Shown piece by piece: positions 1-6,215 of a stretch of DNA of 11,584 nucleotides; position 1 is the stretch's first letter; each line of letters starts with the position of its first letter. The position numbers were made by a program, and so were the translations under genes. The notes under the pieces were generated by a model that saw only the letters and a list, made by a program, of their open reading frames with translations, made no database searches and was not told the DNA's origin. The DNA comes from Treponema primitia ZAS-1 (lineage in GTDB: Bacteria > Spirochaetota > Spirochaetia > Treponematales > Breznakiellaceae): assembly GCF_000297095.1 (NCBI RefSeq), contig NZ_AEEA01000013.1, forward strand, positions 1 to 11,584, in the 5' to 3' direction.

Positions 1-570
1 AGTATTATCTGCGATTATAAAACCGCCTCGGTATGGAAGGTCAAGTTCAGCGATTTTGAGGACTGGTATTTGCAGGGAATGATTTACGCATGGCTCTTAC
101 GGAAGAATGGCTTTACCGTCAATAAGTGCCGCTTTATTGCCCTCCTGAAAGACCACAGTAAAAGCGAAGTTGCCCGTGACTACCAGTACCCGGCAAATCC
201 TGTATTTGTCTATGAGTTTGACGTTACCTTTGTGAATCTTATCAAGATAGACACCTTTATCAGAAATAAGGCACGGGATTATCTGCGAGCTATTGAGCTT
301 GCAGACAATGACATTCCTCCCTGCAATCCCAATGAACGGTGGGATAAAGTAACCAAGTATGCCGTGAAAAAGGAAGGCAGGAAAACCGCTGTCCGGCTTC
401 TTGACGACCAGGCTGCGGCGGATGCCATGGCGGCTGAGTTTGGCAAAGGACACTACGTTGAAGTACGGCTCGGTGAATCCACCAAATGTCTGTCCTATTG
501 CCGCTGTTGTGGGTTCTGCAATTACTATCAGGATTGTGTTAAAGCCCTGGATGTAAAAGCGGCAGCGTAA
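1..570 (+). CDS. PD-(D/E)XK (RecB/Cas4-like) exonuclease, 3' part
   Basis: The reading frame is open from the first base, so the N-terminus lies outside the window. The visible 189 residues begin with SIICDYKTASVW, which matches motif III of RecB/Cas4-type nucleases (hydrophobic-x-D-Y-K-T; the Asp and Lys are catalytic). About 15 residues later comes LQGMIYAWLL, the Q-x-x-x-Y helix typical of this family. The C-terminus carries five Cys in CLSYCRCCGFCNYYQDC, like the Fe-S or zinc clusters that close Cas4/AddB-type nucleases. The likely role is processive degradation of DNA ends to feed a recombinase, fitting the AAA_24 ATPase two genes downstream. The next gene starts 13 bp after the stop, so they are probably co-transcribed. 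The superfamily is well supported; the exact family and polarity are not. Confidence 0.8.
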   Translation, partial: SIICDYKTASVWKVKFSDFEDWYLQGMIYAWLLRKNGFTVNKCRFIALLKDHSKSEVARDYQYPANPVFVYEFDVTFVNLIKIDTFIRNKARDYLRAIELADNDIPPCNPNERWDKVTKYAVKKEGRKTAVRLLDDQAAADAMAAEFGKGHYVEVRLGESTKCLSYCRCCGFCNYYQDCVKALDVKAAA

Positions 571-583
571 CGGAGGTATTCTA

Positions 584-793
584 ATGAAGTATGCCATTAA
601 GACACGGTTTATCTTTCAGGGAACTTTCTCTGTGGAAGCTGAGAACAAATCCCAGGCGAAGGAATATGTGGAAAAACATTGCGGCCTTGTATTAGGGGGC
701 GATATTCATTCCTCCCTTCCCTGCGAGGATGCGGATTGGGATTTTCCGGTTCATCCGGAAAAAATTATCGCCGGAGGAAGGAGGGTTTCTTAA
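584..793 (+). CDS. Small hypothetical protein (69 aa)
   Basis: GGAGG at 572-576 sits 7 nt before the ATG, and the gene follows the nuclease stop by 13 bp. The protein starts MKYAIKTRFIFQGTFSVEAE, an alternating hydrophobic pattern suggesting a beta-strand pair, followed by a helix (KSQAKEYVEKHCG). This resembles the small one-strand-helix-strand phage accessory proteins in which a 'sensory' beta layer is followed by residues like AENKSQAKEYVEKH. No enzyme motif is visible. The stop overlaps the start of the next gene by one base (TAATG). The function is unknown; position suggests an accessory of the recombination block. Confidence 0.7.
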   Translation: MKYAIKTRFIFQGTFSVEAENKSQAKEYVEKHCGLVLGGDIHSSLPCEDADWDFPVHPEKIIAGGRRVS

Positions 794-972
794 TGCTCAG
801 GCTGAAAAGCAAGAAAACAGGTAAATACATAAAAGCTGATTCAATGGGCATGGTATGGGTATTTGAAACCAAAATAGAAGCAACATATTTTCTGAAGGTG
901 AATAAGGCAAACCCAACAGATTTTATCTTTGAACCACTAGAGGAACTGGATAAAAAGAAGAACGGCGTTTGA
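793..972 (+). CDS. Small hypothetical protein (59 aa)
   Basis: A start at 793 is preferred over an earlier in-frame Met at 679, because GGAGG at 780-784 lies 8 nt upstream and the ATG overlaps the preceding stop by one base, a coupling arrangement. The product begins MLRLKSKKTGKYIKADSMGM and is short and basic at both ends. KTGKYIK followed by a VWVFETKIEATYFL segment reads like a small beta-rich fold. I do not recognise a family. It lies between the nuclease and the ATPase and is probably in the same transcript. Confidence 0.65.
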   Translation: MLRLKSKKTGKYIKADSMGMVWVFETKIEATYFLKVNKANPTDFIFEPLEELDKKKNGV

Positions 973-1028
973 TTTATTAGACAGCACCGGCACGGATTTC
1001 TGTTGCCGTGGTTGATATTAAAATTACT

Positions 1029-1045
1029 GGGTTACTAAGTAACCC
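1029..1045. repeat. Palindrome copy 1, before the ATPase gene
   Basis: GGGTTACT-A-AGTAACCC is a perfect inverted repeat with 8-bp arms around one central base. It ends 16 bp before the ATG at 1062 and just before the AGGAG at 1051-1055. The same 15-bp core with the central base swapped to T recurs at 2118-2132, just after the gene. It could be an operator for a dimeric regulator, a translation-control hairpin, or a scar of the cassette's insertion. Confidence 0.75.
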
Positions 1046-1061
1046 GGCAAAGGAGAAGCAA

Positions 1062-2114
1062 ATGGCTTTTAAGAAAGCGGAGCGTACCCAATTGTATTTG
1101 CGGTGCGCGTTATTTGGCCCGTCAGGTTCCGGGAAAACCATGACGGCCTTGCTGATGGCGAAAGGGATTGCTGATAAGATGGGTGTTCCCTTTGCGGTCA
1201 TTGATACGGAGGCCCGGTCGGCATCAAAGTATTCCGACCGCATCCCGTTTGATGTGGATGACCTTGCGAACAAGACGGTGGATACTTATATCGCCGCCAT
1301 GAACGAGGCTATCAAGGCGGGGTACAAGGTGCTGGTGATTGATTCCCTGTCCCATGCGTGGCGTGAATTGACCGATGAGGTAGACCGCATCGCACAGAAC
1401 AGCGTCAGTAAAAACACCTTTTCCCCCTGGGCCAAGGTAAACCCAAAACAAAAACGGTTTATCGACGCCATCCTTAACTTCCCCGGACACATCATCGCCA
1501 CCATGCGGAGCAATACCGAATGGGTAATTTGTGAGGGGAAGAACGGAAAATCCTCCCCGGAAAAGGTCGGGCTAAAGCCTGAACAGGGCAAGGGAATTGA
1601 GTACGAGTTTGACCTGCTTATGGAAATGGACCAGAACCATCAGGCGACCGTTACCAAGGACCGGACCGGAAAGTTTCAGGATGAAACCATTACCAAGCCG
1701 GGGGAGGCTTTCGGTGTGGCCCTCTACGACTGGCTCTCAAGCGGTACGGTGGTTCCTGTACCAGAGGCAAAGCCCGCTAAACCCGTGAAGGCTAAGGCCG
1801 GAGACCCCAAAGCGGCCCCATCCGGCAAACCCCCTGCGGAACAGCCAATGGCTGGCAGCGTAAAGGAACGGGGTAAAGGTATTATCCAGGAAATAGGGAT
1901 ACTTATTACCGCCGCTGCCGAATCCGGACAAGCTTATTTTACCGAAACAGAAAAAGAAGAAGCCCGGGGAATCATCCACACTATTACTTTGGATGAAGCG
2001 GGTATCGGGGACCTGGAAGCCCTTAAATCTTTCCTGAACGATGAGCTTGCCAAGCGTAAAACCACCAATATGCCGCAAACGGCGGCCACACCTGCGGCCA
2101 CCAAAGCCGCCTAA
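1062..2114 (+). CDS. AAA_24 / Sak4-like RecA-type ATPase
   Basis: The start at 1062 is chosen because AGGAG at 1051-1055 lies 6 nt upstream; the in-frame GTG at 1008 would translate through the palindrome. The protein has 350 residues. Walker A is GPSGSGKT (19-26), Walker B is VLVID (90-94), and an acidic VIDTEA segment lies at 46-51. Later segments IIATMRSNTEW and YEFDLLMEMDQNHQATVTKDR are characteristic of the phage AAA_24 family, whose Sak4 branch comprises RecA-core single-strand annealing or recombination ATPases. The core ends near 225 and is followed by a Pro/Ala/Lys-rich linker (about 225-265) and a helical C-terminal domain. The role is inferred as DNA recombination or repair, partnered with the upstream exonuclease. 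The C-terminal extension makes it longer than a minimal Sak4. Confidence 0.85.
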   Translation: MAFKKAERTQLYLRCALFGPSGSGKTMTALLMAKGIADKMGVPFAVIDTEARSASKYSDRIPFDVDDLANKTVDTYIAAMNEAIKAGYKVLVIDSLSHAWRELTDEVDRIAQNSVSKNTFSPWAKVNPKQKRFIDAILNFPGHIIATMRSNTEWVICEGKNGKSSPEKVGLKPEQGKGIEYEFDLLMEMDQNHQATVTKDRTGKFQDETITKPGEAFGVALYDWLSSGTVVPVPEAKPAKPVKAKAGDPKAAPSGKPPAEQPMAGSVKERGKGIIQEIGILITAAAESGQAYFTETEKEEARGIIHTITLDEAGIGDLEALKSFLNDELAKRKTTNMPQTAATPAATKAA

Positions 2115-2117
2115 TCG

Positions 2118-2132
2118 GGTTACTTAGTAACC
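2118..2132. repeat. Palindrome copy 2, after the ATPase gene
   Basis: GGTTACT-T-AGTAACC has 7-bp arms around one base and repeats the 15-bp core at 1030-1044, with only the central base differing. It lies 3 bp after the ATPase stop and directly abuts GGAG (2133-2136), the likely ribosome-binding site of the small ORF at 2143. A hairpin here would compete with ribosome access. Confidence 0.75.
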
Positions 2133-2142
2133 GGAGCCAACC

Positions 2143-2247
2143 ATGGCACATTACTTTTTCTCTGCGCCGATACGGTCACGGCTATATCTGTCATGGCAGT
2201 TTCGGCGTTTTTATTACAATCATTTCATAGGAGGAGGGTTTCAATGA
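2143..2247 (+). CDS. 34-residue ORF coupled to the clamp-like gene
   Basis: The ORF reads MAHYFFSAPIRSRLYLSW and ends ...GGGFQ, with GGAG 6 nt before the ATG. Its TGA overlaps the ATG of the next gene as ATGA (2244-2247). The overlap and spacing suggest translational coupling, perhaps as a leader peptide that keeps ribosomes moving into the clamp-like gene. The composition is aromatic and basic, with no recognisable domain. It could still be a chance frame, because its last codons encode the next gene's Shine-Dalgarno tract (GGA GGA GGG). Confidence 0.4.
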   Translation: MAHYFFSAPIRSRLYLSWQFRRFYYNHFIGGGFQ

Positions 2248-3008
2248 AACCTCAGAATCACAGTTTTATAGACACCATAACCAATGGTGAATGGCGGAAA
2301 TCATTACCGGCGATTTTTCCGGTATCCCAGAAGGAACCACAAAAGGCGCTTGTAAGAACGAGGCCAATACCTGCTACAACCGTTAAGCGGTCAAGGCCAA
2401 AGACACGGGTGGTAACACCAACCCAGACACGGGTACGCACGGTAGCGCGTGTGCCGAAAGCAAATGTCGAAATTATCCATTTGCAAAACCCGGACGATTA
2501 CGACCGCGCATTGTTTGTATGCAAAGCCTGCTCAAAGATTGACGGAACACAATTTACATCAGTTATCCATGTTGAACCGATGAAAACCGGAAGCCGTCTT
2601 ATCGGCACCGATGGTAAACGGCTGCATGTCGCCGAAGTAAAATCCATGATTAAGCCCGGTAATTACAAGCCCCTCATCACCAAAGACAGCATCGGTTTTG
2701 GCAAGCCGGAGACCGATGTTCAATTTCCCGATTGGGCTAAGGTGGTGCCTCTTACGGTGCGGAAACGGGGAACGATTGACCTTGGCGCGGTCAAAGGGAC
2801 AAAAACCATCAAGGCGGATAAGCTGTCTGTCGTTATTCGCTCTTTCATGAAGCAGACCGGCGAAACCGTCAACCTGCGCTACCTTGAGGACCTCCCGAAA
2901 ACCGCCTGGGCGGTGTATACCCAGCCGGAACAGCATAAGGCGTTTGTCTTGAAGCCCCAGGGGAATCTGAAAGGCATCTATGCAGTAATGGTGCCGAGCG
3001 CTGCATAA
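2244..3008 (+). CDS. Divergent DNA sliding-clamp-like protein
   Basis: The start at 2244 follows a strong GGAGGAGGG tract (2231-2238); an earlier in-frame Met at 2193 lacks one. The product has 254 residues. Residues 1-75 form a basic, Pro/Thr/Arg-rich tail (for example VKRSRPKTRVVTPTQTRVRT). From about 85 the pattern resembles the beta clamp (DnaN): RALFVCKACSKIDG, then LIGTDGKRLHVAEV (119-132), matching the clamp's 'atDghRL' strand turn, then VQFPDWAKVVP (159-169), matching 'fPdw..viP', and a hydrophobic end, GIYAVMVP. A full bacterial clamp has three domains and about 365 residues; this has room for roughly one and a half. The likely role is a phage-type processivity factor or clamp decoy. 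The similarity is by eye, so family membership is probable rather than certain. Confidence 0.65.
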   Translation: MKPQNHSFIDTITNGEWRKSLPAIFPVSQKEPQKALVRTRPIPATTVKRSRPKTRVVTPTQTRVRTVARVPKANVEIIHLQNPDDYDRALFVCKACSKIDGTQFTSVIHVEPMKTGSRLIGTDGKRLHVAEVKSMIKPGNYKPLITKDSIGFGKPETDVQFPDWAKVVPLTVRKRGTIDLGAVKGTKTIKADKLSVVIRSFMKQTGETVNLRYLEDLPKTAWAVYTQPEQHKAFVLKPQGNLKGIYAVMVPSAA

Positions 3009-3032
3009 ACGGACAGTATGTTTCTTCACCGG

Positions 3033-3078
3033 AAAAGGGAGTATGGCTCTGTCAGAGTTGTACTCCCTTTTTGTTTTT
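3033..3078 (+). terminator. Rho-independent terminator after the recombination block
   Basis: AAAAGGGAGTA (3033-3043) pairs with TACTCCCTTTT (3061-3071) over an 11-bp stem; the loop contains a smaller CTCT/AGAG hairpin. A T-rich run (TTTTTGTTTTT) follows. It lies 25 bp after the clamp-like stop and 29 bp before the next gene, so it separates the two blocks, although no clear promoter follows it. Confidence 0.85.
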
Positions 3079-3106
3079 ACCCATACAGTATAAAGGAGCA
3101 ATGTCT

Positions 3107-3475
3107 ATGAAAGAAATAGATGAAAAAGATGGAAAGCGGTGTACCTTGTACGATGTGAGCGAGGAAGCTAAGAAGGCAGATATTGAAATGCCGGTTTTGC
3201 TGGACGCTGAACTTGCCGGAAAGCTTGAGCCGTCTCCCTTTCTCACATCAATAGGCATCACCTTCAAACAACGCCTTGAAAATCTGCTCAGCCTTGTGCG
3301 TTCAAGCATAAAGCCGACGAAACAGGATGAAAAGCAGTTCGGTGTGCCGTTTATGGTTCTCAAAGGGCCATTGGTAAGCGAATCGTTCGTATTGGTGCAT
3401 GTCAATATTGAAAGTAAAGACGGAAAGCCGTCAATCACGCTTAGTCAAATAAGCGAAATTGACGAGAACGATTAA
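3107..3475 (+). CDS. DUF6573-like protein
   Basis: Start 3107 is chosen because GGAG (3095-3098) is 8 nt upstream; the in-frame ATG at 3101 would be only 2 nt away. The 122-residue protein has LYDVSEEAKKADIEMPVLLDAEL (given here as LYDVSEEAKKADIE then MPVLLDAEL), matching the 'vDVte.AkeaGf..PVa.t.av' start of DUF6573 proteins. A helix KQRLENLLSLVRSSI follows, then FGVPFMVL, and an ending FVLVHVNIESKDGKPSITL that matches 'lkav.gpgddgepvitimlp'. These proteins are common on plasmids, phages and ICEs and have no known activity. It is the first gene of the middle block. The family call is from memory of its pattern. Confidence 0.6.
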   Translation: MKEIDEKDGKRCTLYDVSEEAKKADIEMPVLLDAELAGKLEPSPFLTSIGITFKQRLENLLSLVRSSIKPTKQDEKQFGVPFMVLKGPLVSESFVLVHVNIESKDGKPSITLSQISEIDEND

Positions 3476-3491
3476 CGGTAATTCTTGTCAG

Positions 3492-3512
3492 GCGGTTCCG
3501 TATTGGAGCCGC
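3492..3512 (+). terminator. Hairpin between the first two genes of the module
   Basis: GCGGTTCC pairs with GGAGCCGC across a GTATT loop (8-bp stem, one G-U pair), followed by a T-rich but interrupted tract (TATTTCATTTCTTTT) that runs into the next Shine-Dalgarno. This could be a weak terminator or attenuator, or an mRNA-stability hairpin that sets the level of the downstream genes. Confidence 0.55.
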
Positions 3513-3537
3513 TATTTCATTTCTTTTGGAGGTATGT

Positions 3538-4464
3538 ATGTTTTTCTTGTTACCGCTGATACCGATAGTATCGGCAATTACGACAGGCGAAGTAATTGGT
3601 ATCGGTTTAACCGCTATCGGCATTGGCGCCGGGATAAAAGGCTCCATTGATTTTCACCAGGCGCAATCCCTAGTGGATGACGCCCGGAGTGAATACAACT
3701 ATATGGCCGAACGGATACGCTTGAAGGCACAGACAATTCAAAACCGGTTGATTGATTTCAGCAAATTAAAGTTGCAAACCTATACCGGGATTATTCATGA
3801 AGCAGTAACGGTATTGTCGCGGTTCAAAACCATTAACCTGTCATCATTCAAAGATATTCAGGTTGACACTGTCCGGTTTCTAAAGACCGAACTTGAAACG
3901 CTGGAAACATCCTGTGTCAAAGCAAGCGATGTACTGTCAAGTTTATCGGCTGGCATCAATGCGGCGGTGTATGACAAGTACAATTACAAGGACACACCCC
4001 CGTTGATAGAAACCATGGGAGGGTTTGGCATTAAAGGATTACCGCAAATCGAACTGCCCAATATACCCTATTCCGCTATCACCATGGCGGGGCTATCCTG
4101 GGGCATAAACGGCAATGTGGCATTGACCCGTTCGGAAGCTTCTGCGGCCGACATAAGCGCTGCAACAGAACGATTAAAACCGGCGCTGGCAGGGTTTAAG
4201 GTTATCGCAAAGCGGATATCAGAGGCCGAGACCTTAATTGCTTCGTTAAGCGAAAAACTTGCTGTTGCTATTGAAGAGCTATCCAAAACTGATGGTGAAC
4301 ACATTACCGCCATAGACGCCATGGGGATTGAAACGACGATTTCGCTTACAAAAGCATTAAAACAAATCATCGAGGTTGATATCGTCAGTGGAAATAGTCT
4401 TTGTAATAGTGAATCCGGTATCCTGTTCAAAAGAATATGGAAGGAGTACGGCAATGATGTATGA
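3538..4464 (+). CDS. Glycine-zipper membrane protein with coiled coils
   Basis: The start at 3538 is 5 nt after GGAGG (3528-3532). The 308-residue product opens with a hydrophobic stretch (MFFLLPLIPIVSAI), then a glycine-zipper segment GEVIGIGLTAIGIGAGIKG (about 17-35) that probably forms a membrane hairpin. Residues 40-150 are heptad-like helices (ARSEYNYMAERIRLKAQTI). A Gly-rich, less polar stretch lies at about 160-205 and a second helical region at about 205-280. There is no catalytic motif. The pattern is that of an inner-membrane anchored scaffold. It overlaps the next gene by 11 bp, which implies coupled, stoichiometric expression. I know similar 'glycine zipper plus coiled coil' proteins only as uncharacterised, and I assign no function. 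Confidence 0.75.
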   Translation: MFFLLPLIPIVSAITTGEVIGIGLTAIGIGAGIKGSIDFHQAQSLVDDARSEYNYMAERIRLKAQTIQNRLIDFSKLKLQTYTGIIHEAVTVLSRFKTINLSSFKDIQVDTVRFLKTELETLETSCVKASDVLSSLSAGINAAVYDKYNYKDTPPLIETMGGFGIKGLPQIELPNIPYSAITMAGLSWGINGNVALTRSEASAADISAATERLKPALAGFKVIAKRISEAETLIASLSEKLAVAIEELSKTDGEHITAIDAMGIETTISLTKALKQIIEVDIVSGNSLCNSESGILFKRIWKEYGNDV

Positions 4465-4939
4465 TGAGAATGATTACGAGGAATTGCCGGATTACGATGA
4501 AGAGCAGGGTTACGGGGAAGACCCAGATGATTCAGGGTATCCGAAACTACCGGAACCTTCCCGAAGGCAAAACTATTCAAACCGTTATATCGGCGAGACC
4601 CTTGGGGCCGTTATGCAGTCGCTTACAGAATACGCCCGGACCCTTGAGCGCGAAAAATCAAACCGGGCCGATATTGAACGCAAGCGGAAAACCGCCCTTT
4701 CCGTAATCCGCTCTGAAAGGGGTGTTATGCTGCAATACCTCAATCACCGGTTCGGGGAACGGCAATCGCTCTATCAGCAGTATTTTCAGCTTATTGATAC
4801 TGCCCTGGAACAGCAGCAGGAGGAATTGGTCAGGATGGTTCTTGAAAATATCCTGAATATCTATCAGGATAATCCTTGTTCAGGTCTCGAGGATTTCAGG
4901 CAACAGTTTGAGGCTATAAGTGAGGTGGTCCATATATGA
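4454..4939 (+). CDS. Acidic-tailed helical protein
   Basis: Start 4454 lies 7 nt after AAGGAG (4441-4446) and inside the end of the preceding gene. Residues 1-36 are strongly acidic and Tyr-rich (MMYDENDYEELPDYDEEQGY). Residues 45-150 are long charged helices (TLEREKSNRADIERKRKTAL, then SLYQQYFQLIDTALEQQQEE) likely to pair with another coiled coil, plausibly the upstream membrane protein. It has 161 residues and no enzyme motif. Its stop overlaps the next start (ATGA, 4936-4939). The function is unknown. Confidence 0.75.
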   Translation: MMYDENDYEELPDYDEEQGYGEDPDDSGYPKLPEPSRRQNYSNRYIGETLGAVMQSLTEYARTLEREKSNRADIERKRKTALSVIRSERGVMLQYLNHRFGERQSLYQQYFQLIDTALEQQQEELVRMVLENILNIYQDNPCSGLEDFRQQFEAISEVVHI

Positions 4940-5103
4940 AACCTAAACCATCCGGCGTTATGCCGCCGACCGGCAATCAGCAGCGCCTTTTCCTCTGCGA
5001 AAGCTGCGGCCATACCTTCATGGGGATAAAAATCGTATTCCCCCCGAAATGCCCGGAATGCGGCAGCGCGAAAGTAAAAGAAGACCATCGGGCAGAGTAT
5101 TGA
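4936..5103 (+). CDS. Small zinc-ribbon protein (55 aa)
   Basis: The ATG overlaps the preceding stop as ATGA, so translation is probably by re-initiation; AGGTGG upstream is only a weak ribosome site. The product begins MKPKPSGVMPPTGNQQ and has two Cys pairs, CESCGH and CPECGS, 17 residues apart, followed by KVKEDHRAEY. This is a rubredoxin-type zinc ribbon that would bind one Zn. Such miniature ribbons usually act as adaptors in protein or nucleic-acid complexes. The context points to a partner of the coiled-coil proteins encoded just upstream. Confidence 0.75.
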   Translation: MKPKPSGVMPPTGNQQRLFLCESCGHTFMGIKIVFPPKCPECGSAKVKEDHRAEY

Positions 5104-5261
5104 CCGCTTCCCAGCAAAAATAAGTTAAAAAAGTTTACAATTCTCATTTGGTACGGCGTTATATGTCGTAGCGCCCGCCGTATATTCATAACAGAAACTG
5201 GGTTTTAACCTGTTTCAAGGTTCCTGCTTGTGCAGGGACAAATACTCTTTTGGAGGTTACT
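5104..5261 (+). promoter_or_regulatory. Leader of the TerB-like gene, possible promoter and hairpins
   Basis: This 158-bp gap is the longest inside the module. TTTACA (5134-5139) and TTATAT (5159-5164) could form a promoter, but with a long 19-bp spacer. An imperfect inverted repeat spans 5194-5216 (GAAAC...GTTTC). A tight hairpin, CCTGC-TTGT-GCAGG, lies at 5223-5236, about 15 nt before the GGAGG (5252-5256). The TerB-like gene may therefore have separate control. The evidence is weak for the promoter and moderate for the hairpin. Confidence 0.35.
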
Positions 5262-6215
5262 ATGTACATGAAGAATGAAGATATCCTTACCGGTAAAACG
5301 CTGGACAATCCGCAAATCCTCTGGGATGAGGAAGACAAGTATGCCATTATTATCTACCTGCTTCTCTCGCTGGAGAAAAAAGCCGGGAAGGATGAGTTGG
5401 CTCGTTTTGATGACCTTTTCGGATTGACCAGCACAAAACCGGAAGAAACGGCCATTGACGAGGATGAAAATGTCAACAAACTTGAAGGATTAGCGGAATC
5501 AAGGGAAACCATTATCCGCGAATGTGAAAAGTTTCTTGCGGAACTGGATGAAGCCAGCCGGTATGATTGCATCGTTGATGAAATCGACCGCTTTATTGAA
5601 GGCGGCGCCGACCATGATTCAACCTGCGTCATTGGCAGCAGTTATGCAAACTTTGGCAAGGACAACAAACTGGACGGCGGCGCGTATTGGCTTTTCGATT
5701 TGGTGAAGCTCGTTATTGCAGATGCCGACTACAGCGGCAACAAGAAACGGCTTATCAAACACCTTGCCCGGAAATGGAATGTTGAAGCGACCGTTTTGAC
5801 AATGCTGGAAAAGTCTGCGAAGACATTCCTTTCAATCAGGAAAGCAAGGGCGGAAATTGAGGCAAGCGACAAGCCCTATCATGAGGCAGTCAAGCTCCTC
5901 AATGCCCTTGACATAGCGGAAAAAGAGGCGTGGCGGGAACTGAACAATGCCGGTGTTGCCAAGGACAAAAAAACATCGGCCTATGTTGCCGCCCAGAATC
6001 GGGTTTCCGAGGCCATTGAGAACCTCACCGGAAAACCAATGGACCGGCTCAAGCCCAACGACACAGGGGAAGTCTCAGAGGAAGACGACGATGACGAGGA
6101 ACCGGATTTCTGGGATGAAGTCGCTGATAAGGCCGTTAGCGGCATACAGTGGTTTTTCGGAGGAATCGCCGACGCCATTGAGAATGCTACCTTGACACTC
6201 GACAGCCGCCGTTAG
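5262..6215 (+). CDS. TerB-like protein with acidic tract and amphipathic C-terminus
   Basis: The ATG at 5262 is 5 nt after GGAGG (5252-5256). The product has 317 residues. Two all-helical segments recall tellurite-resistance TerB: DKYAIIIYLLLSLEKKAGKDE (25-45) with a loop and FDDLFGL, and FDLVKLVIADADYSGNKKRL (145-164) followed by IKHLARKWNVE, the family's 'AyADg.....E...l..la..l.v' pattern. A charged helical linker (190-260) leads to SEEDDDDEEPDFWDE (272-286) and a final amphipathic helix, AVSGIQWFFGGIADAIENAT, that could touch the membrane. TerB-type domains occur in membrane-linked stress and phage-response complexes. Its role here is inferred to be with the glycine-zipper protein. The TerB assignment is by pattern and should be treated as tentative. 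Confidence 0.6.
   Translation: MYMKNEDILTGKTLDNPQILWDEEDKYAIIIYLLLSLEKKAGKDELARFDDLFGLTSTKPEETAIDEDENVNKLEGLAESRETIIRECEKFLAELDEASRYDCIVDEIDRFIEGGADHDSTCVIGSSYANFGKDNKLDGGAYWLFDLVKLVIADADYSGNKKRLIKHLARKWNVEATVLTMLEKSAKTFLSIRKARAEIEASDKPYHEAVKLLNALDIAEKEAWRELNNAGVAKDKKTSAYVAAQNRVSEAIENLTGKPMDRLKPNDTGEVSEEDDDDEEPDFWDEVADKAVSGIQWFFGGIADAIENATLTLDSRR

Noticed and set aside
679..792. Upstream in-frame Met extending the 59-aa protein
   Set aside because: It would overlap most of the preceding gene and lacks a ribosome site, whereas 793 has GGAGG and a TAATG overlap.
1008..1061. GTG start giving an 18-codon longer ATPase
   Set aside because: It has no ribosome-binding site and would translate through the palindrome; the ATG at 1062 has a well-placed AGGAG.
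3058..3094. Possible promoter (TTGTAC ... TATAAA) before the DUF6573-like gene
   Set aside because: The spacing of 25 bp is outside the usable range and the -35 lies within the terminator stem.
2559..3101. 180-residue minus-strand open frame
   Set aside because: It is antisense to the clamp-like gene, crosses the terminator hairpin and shows no recognisable motif.
4068..4580. 170-residue minus-strand open frame
   Set aside because: It is a shadow of the plus-strand coiled-coil genes, with no ribosome site and Ser/Ala-rich antisense composition.
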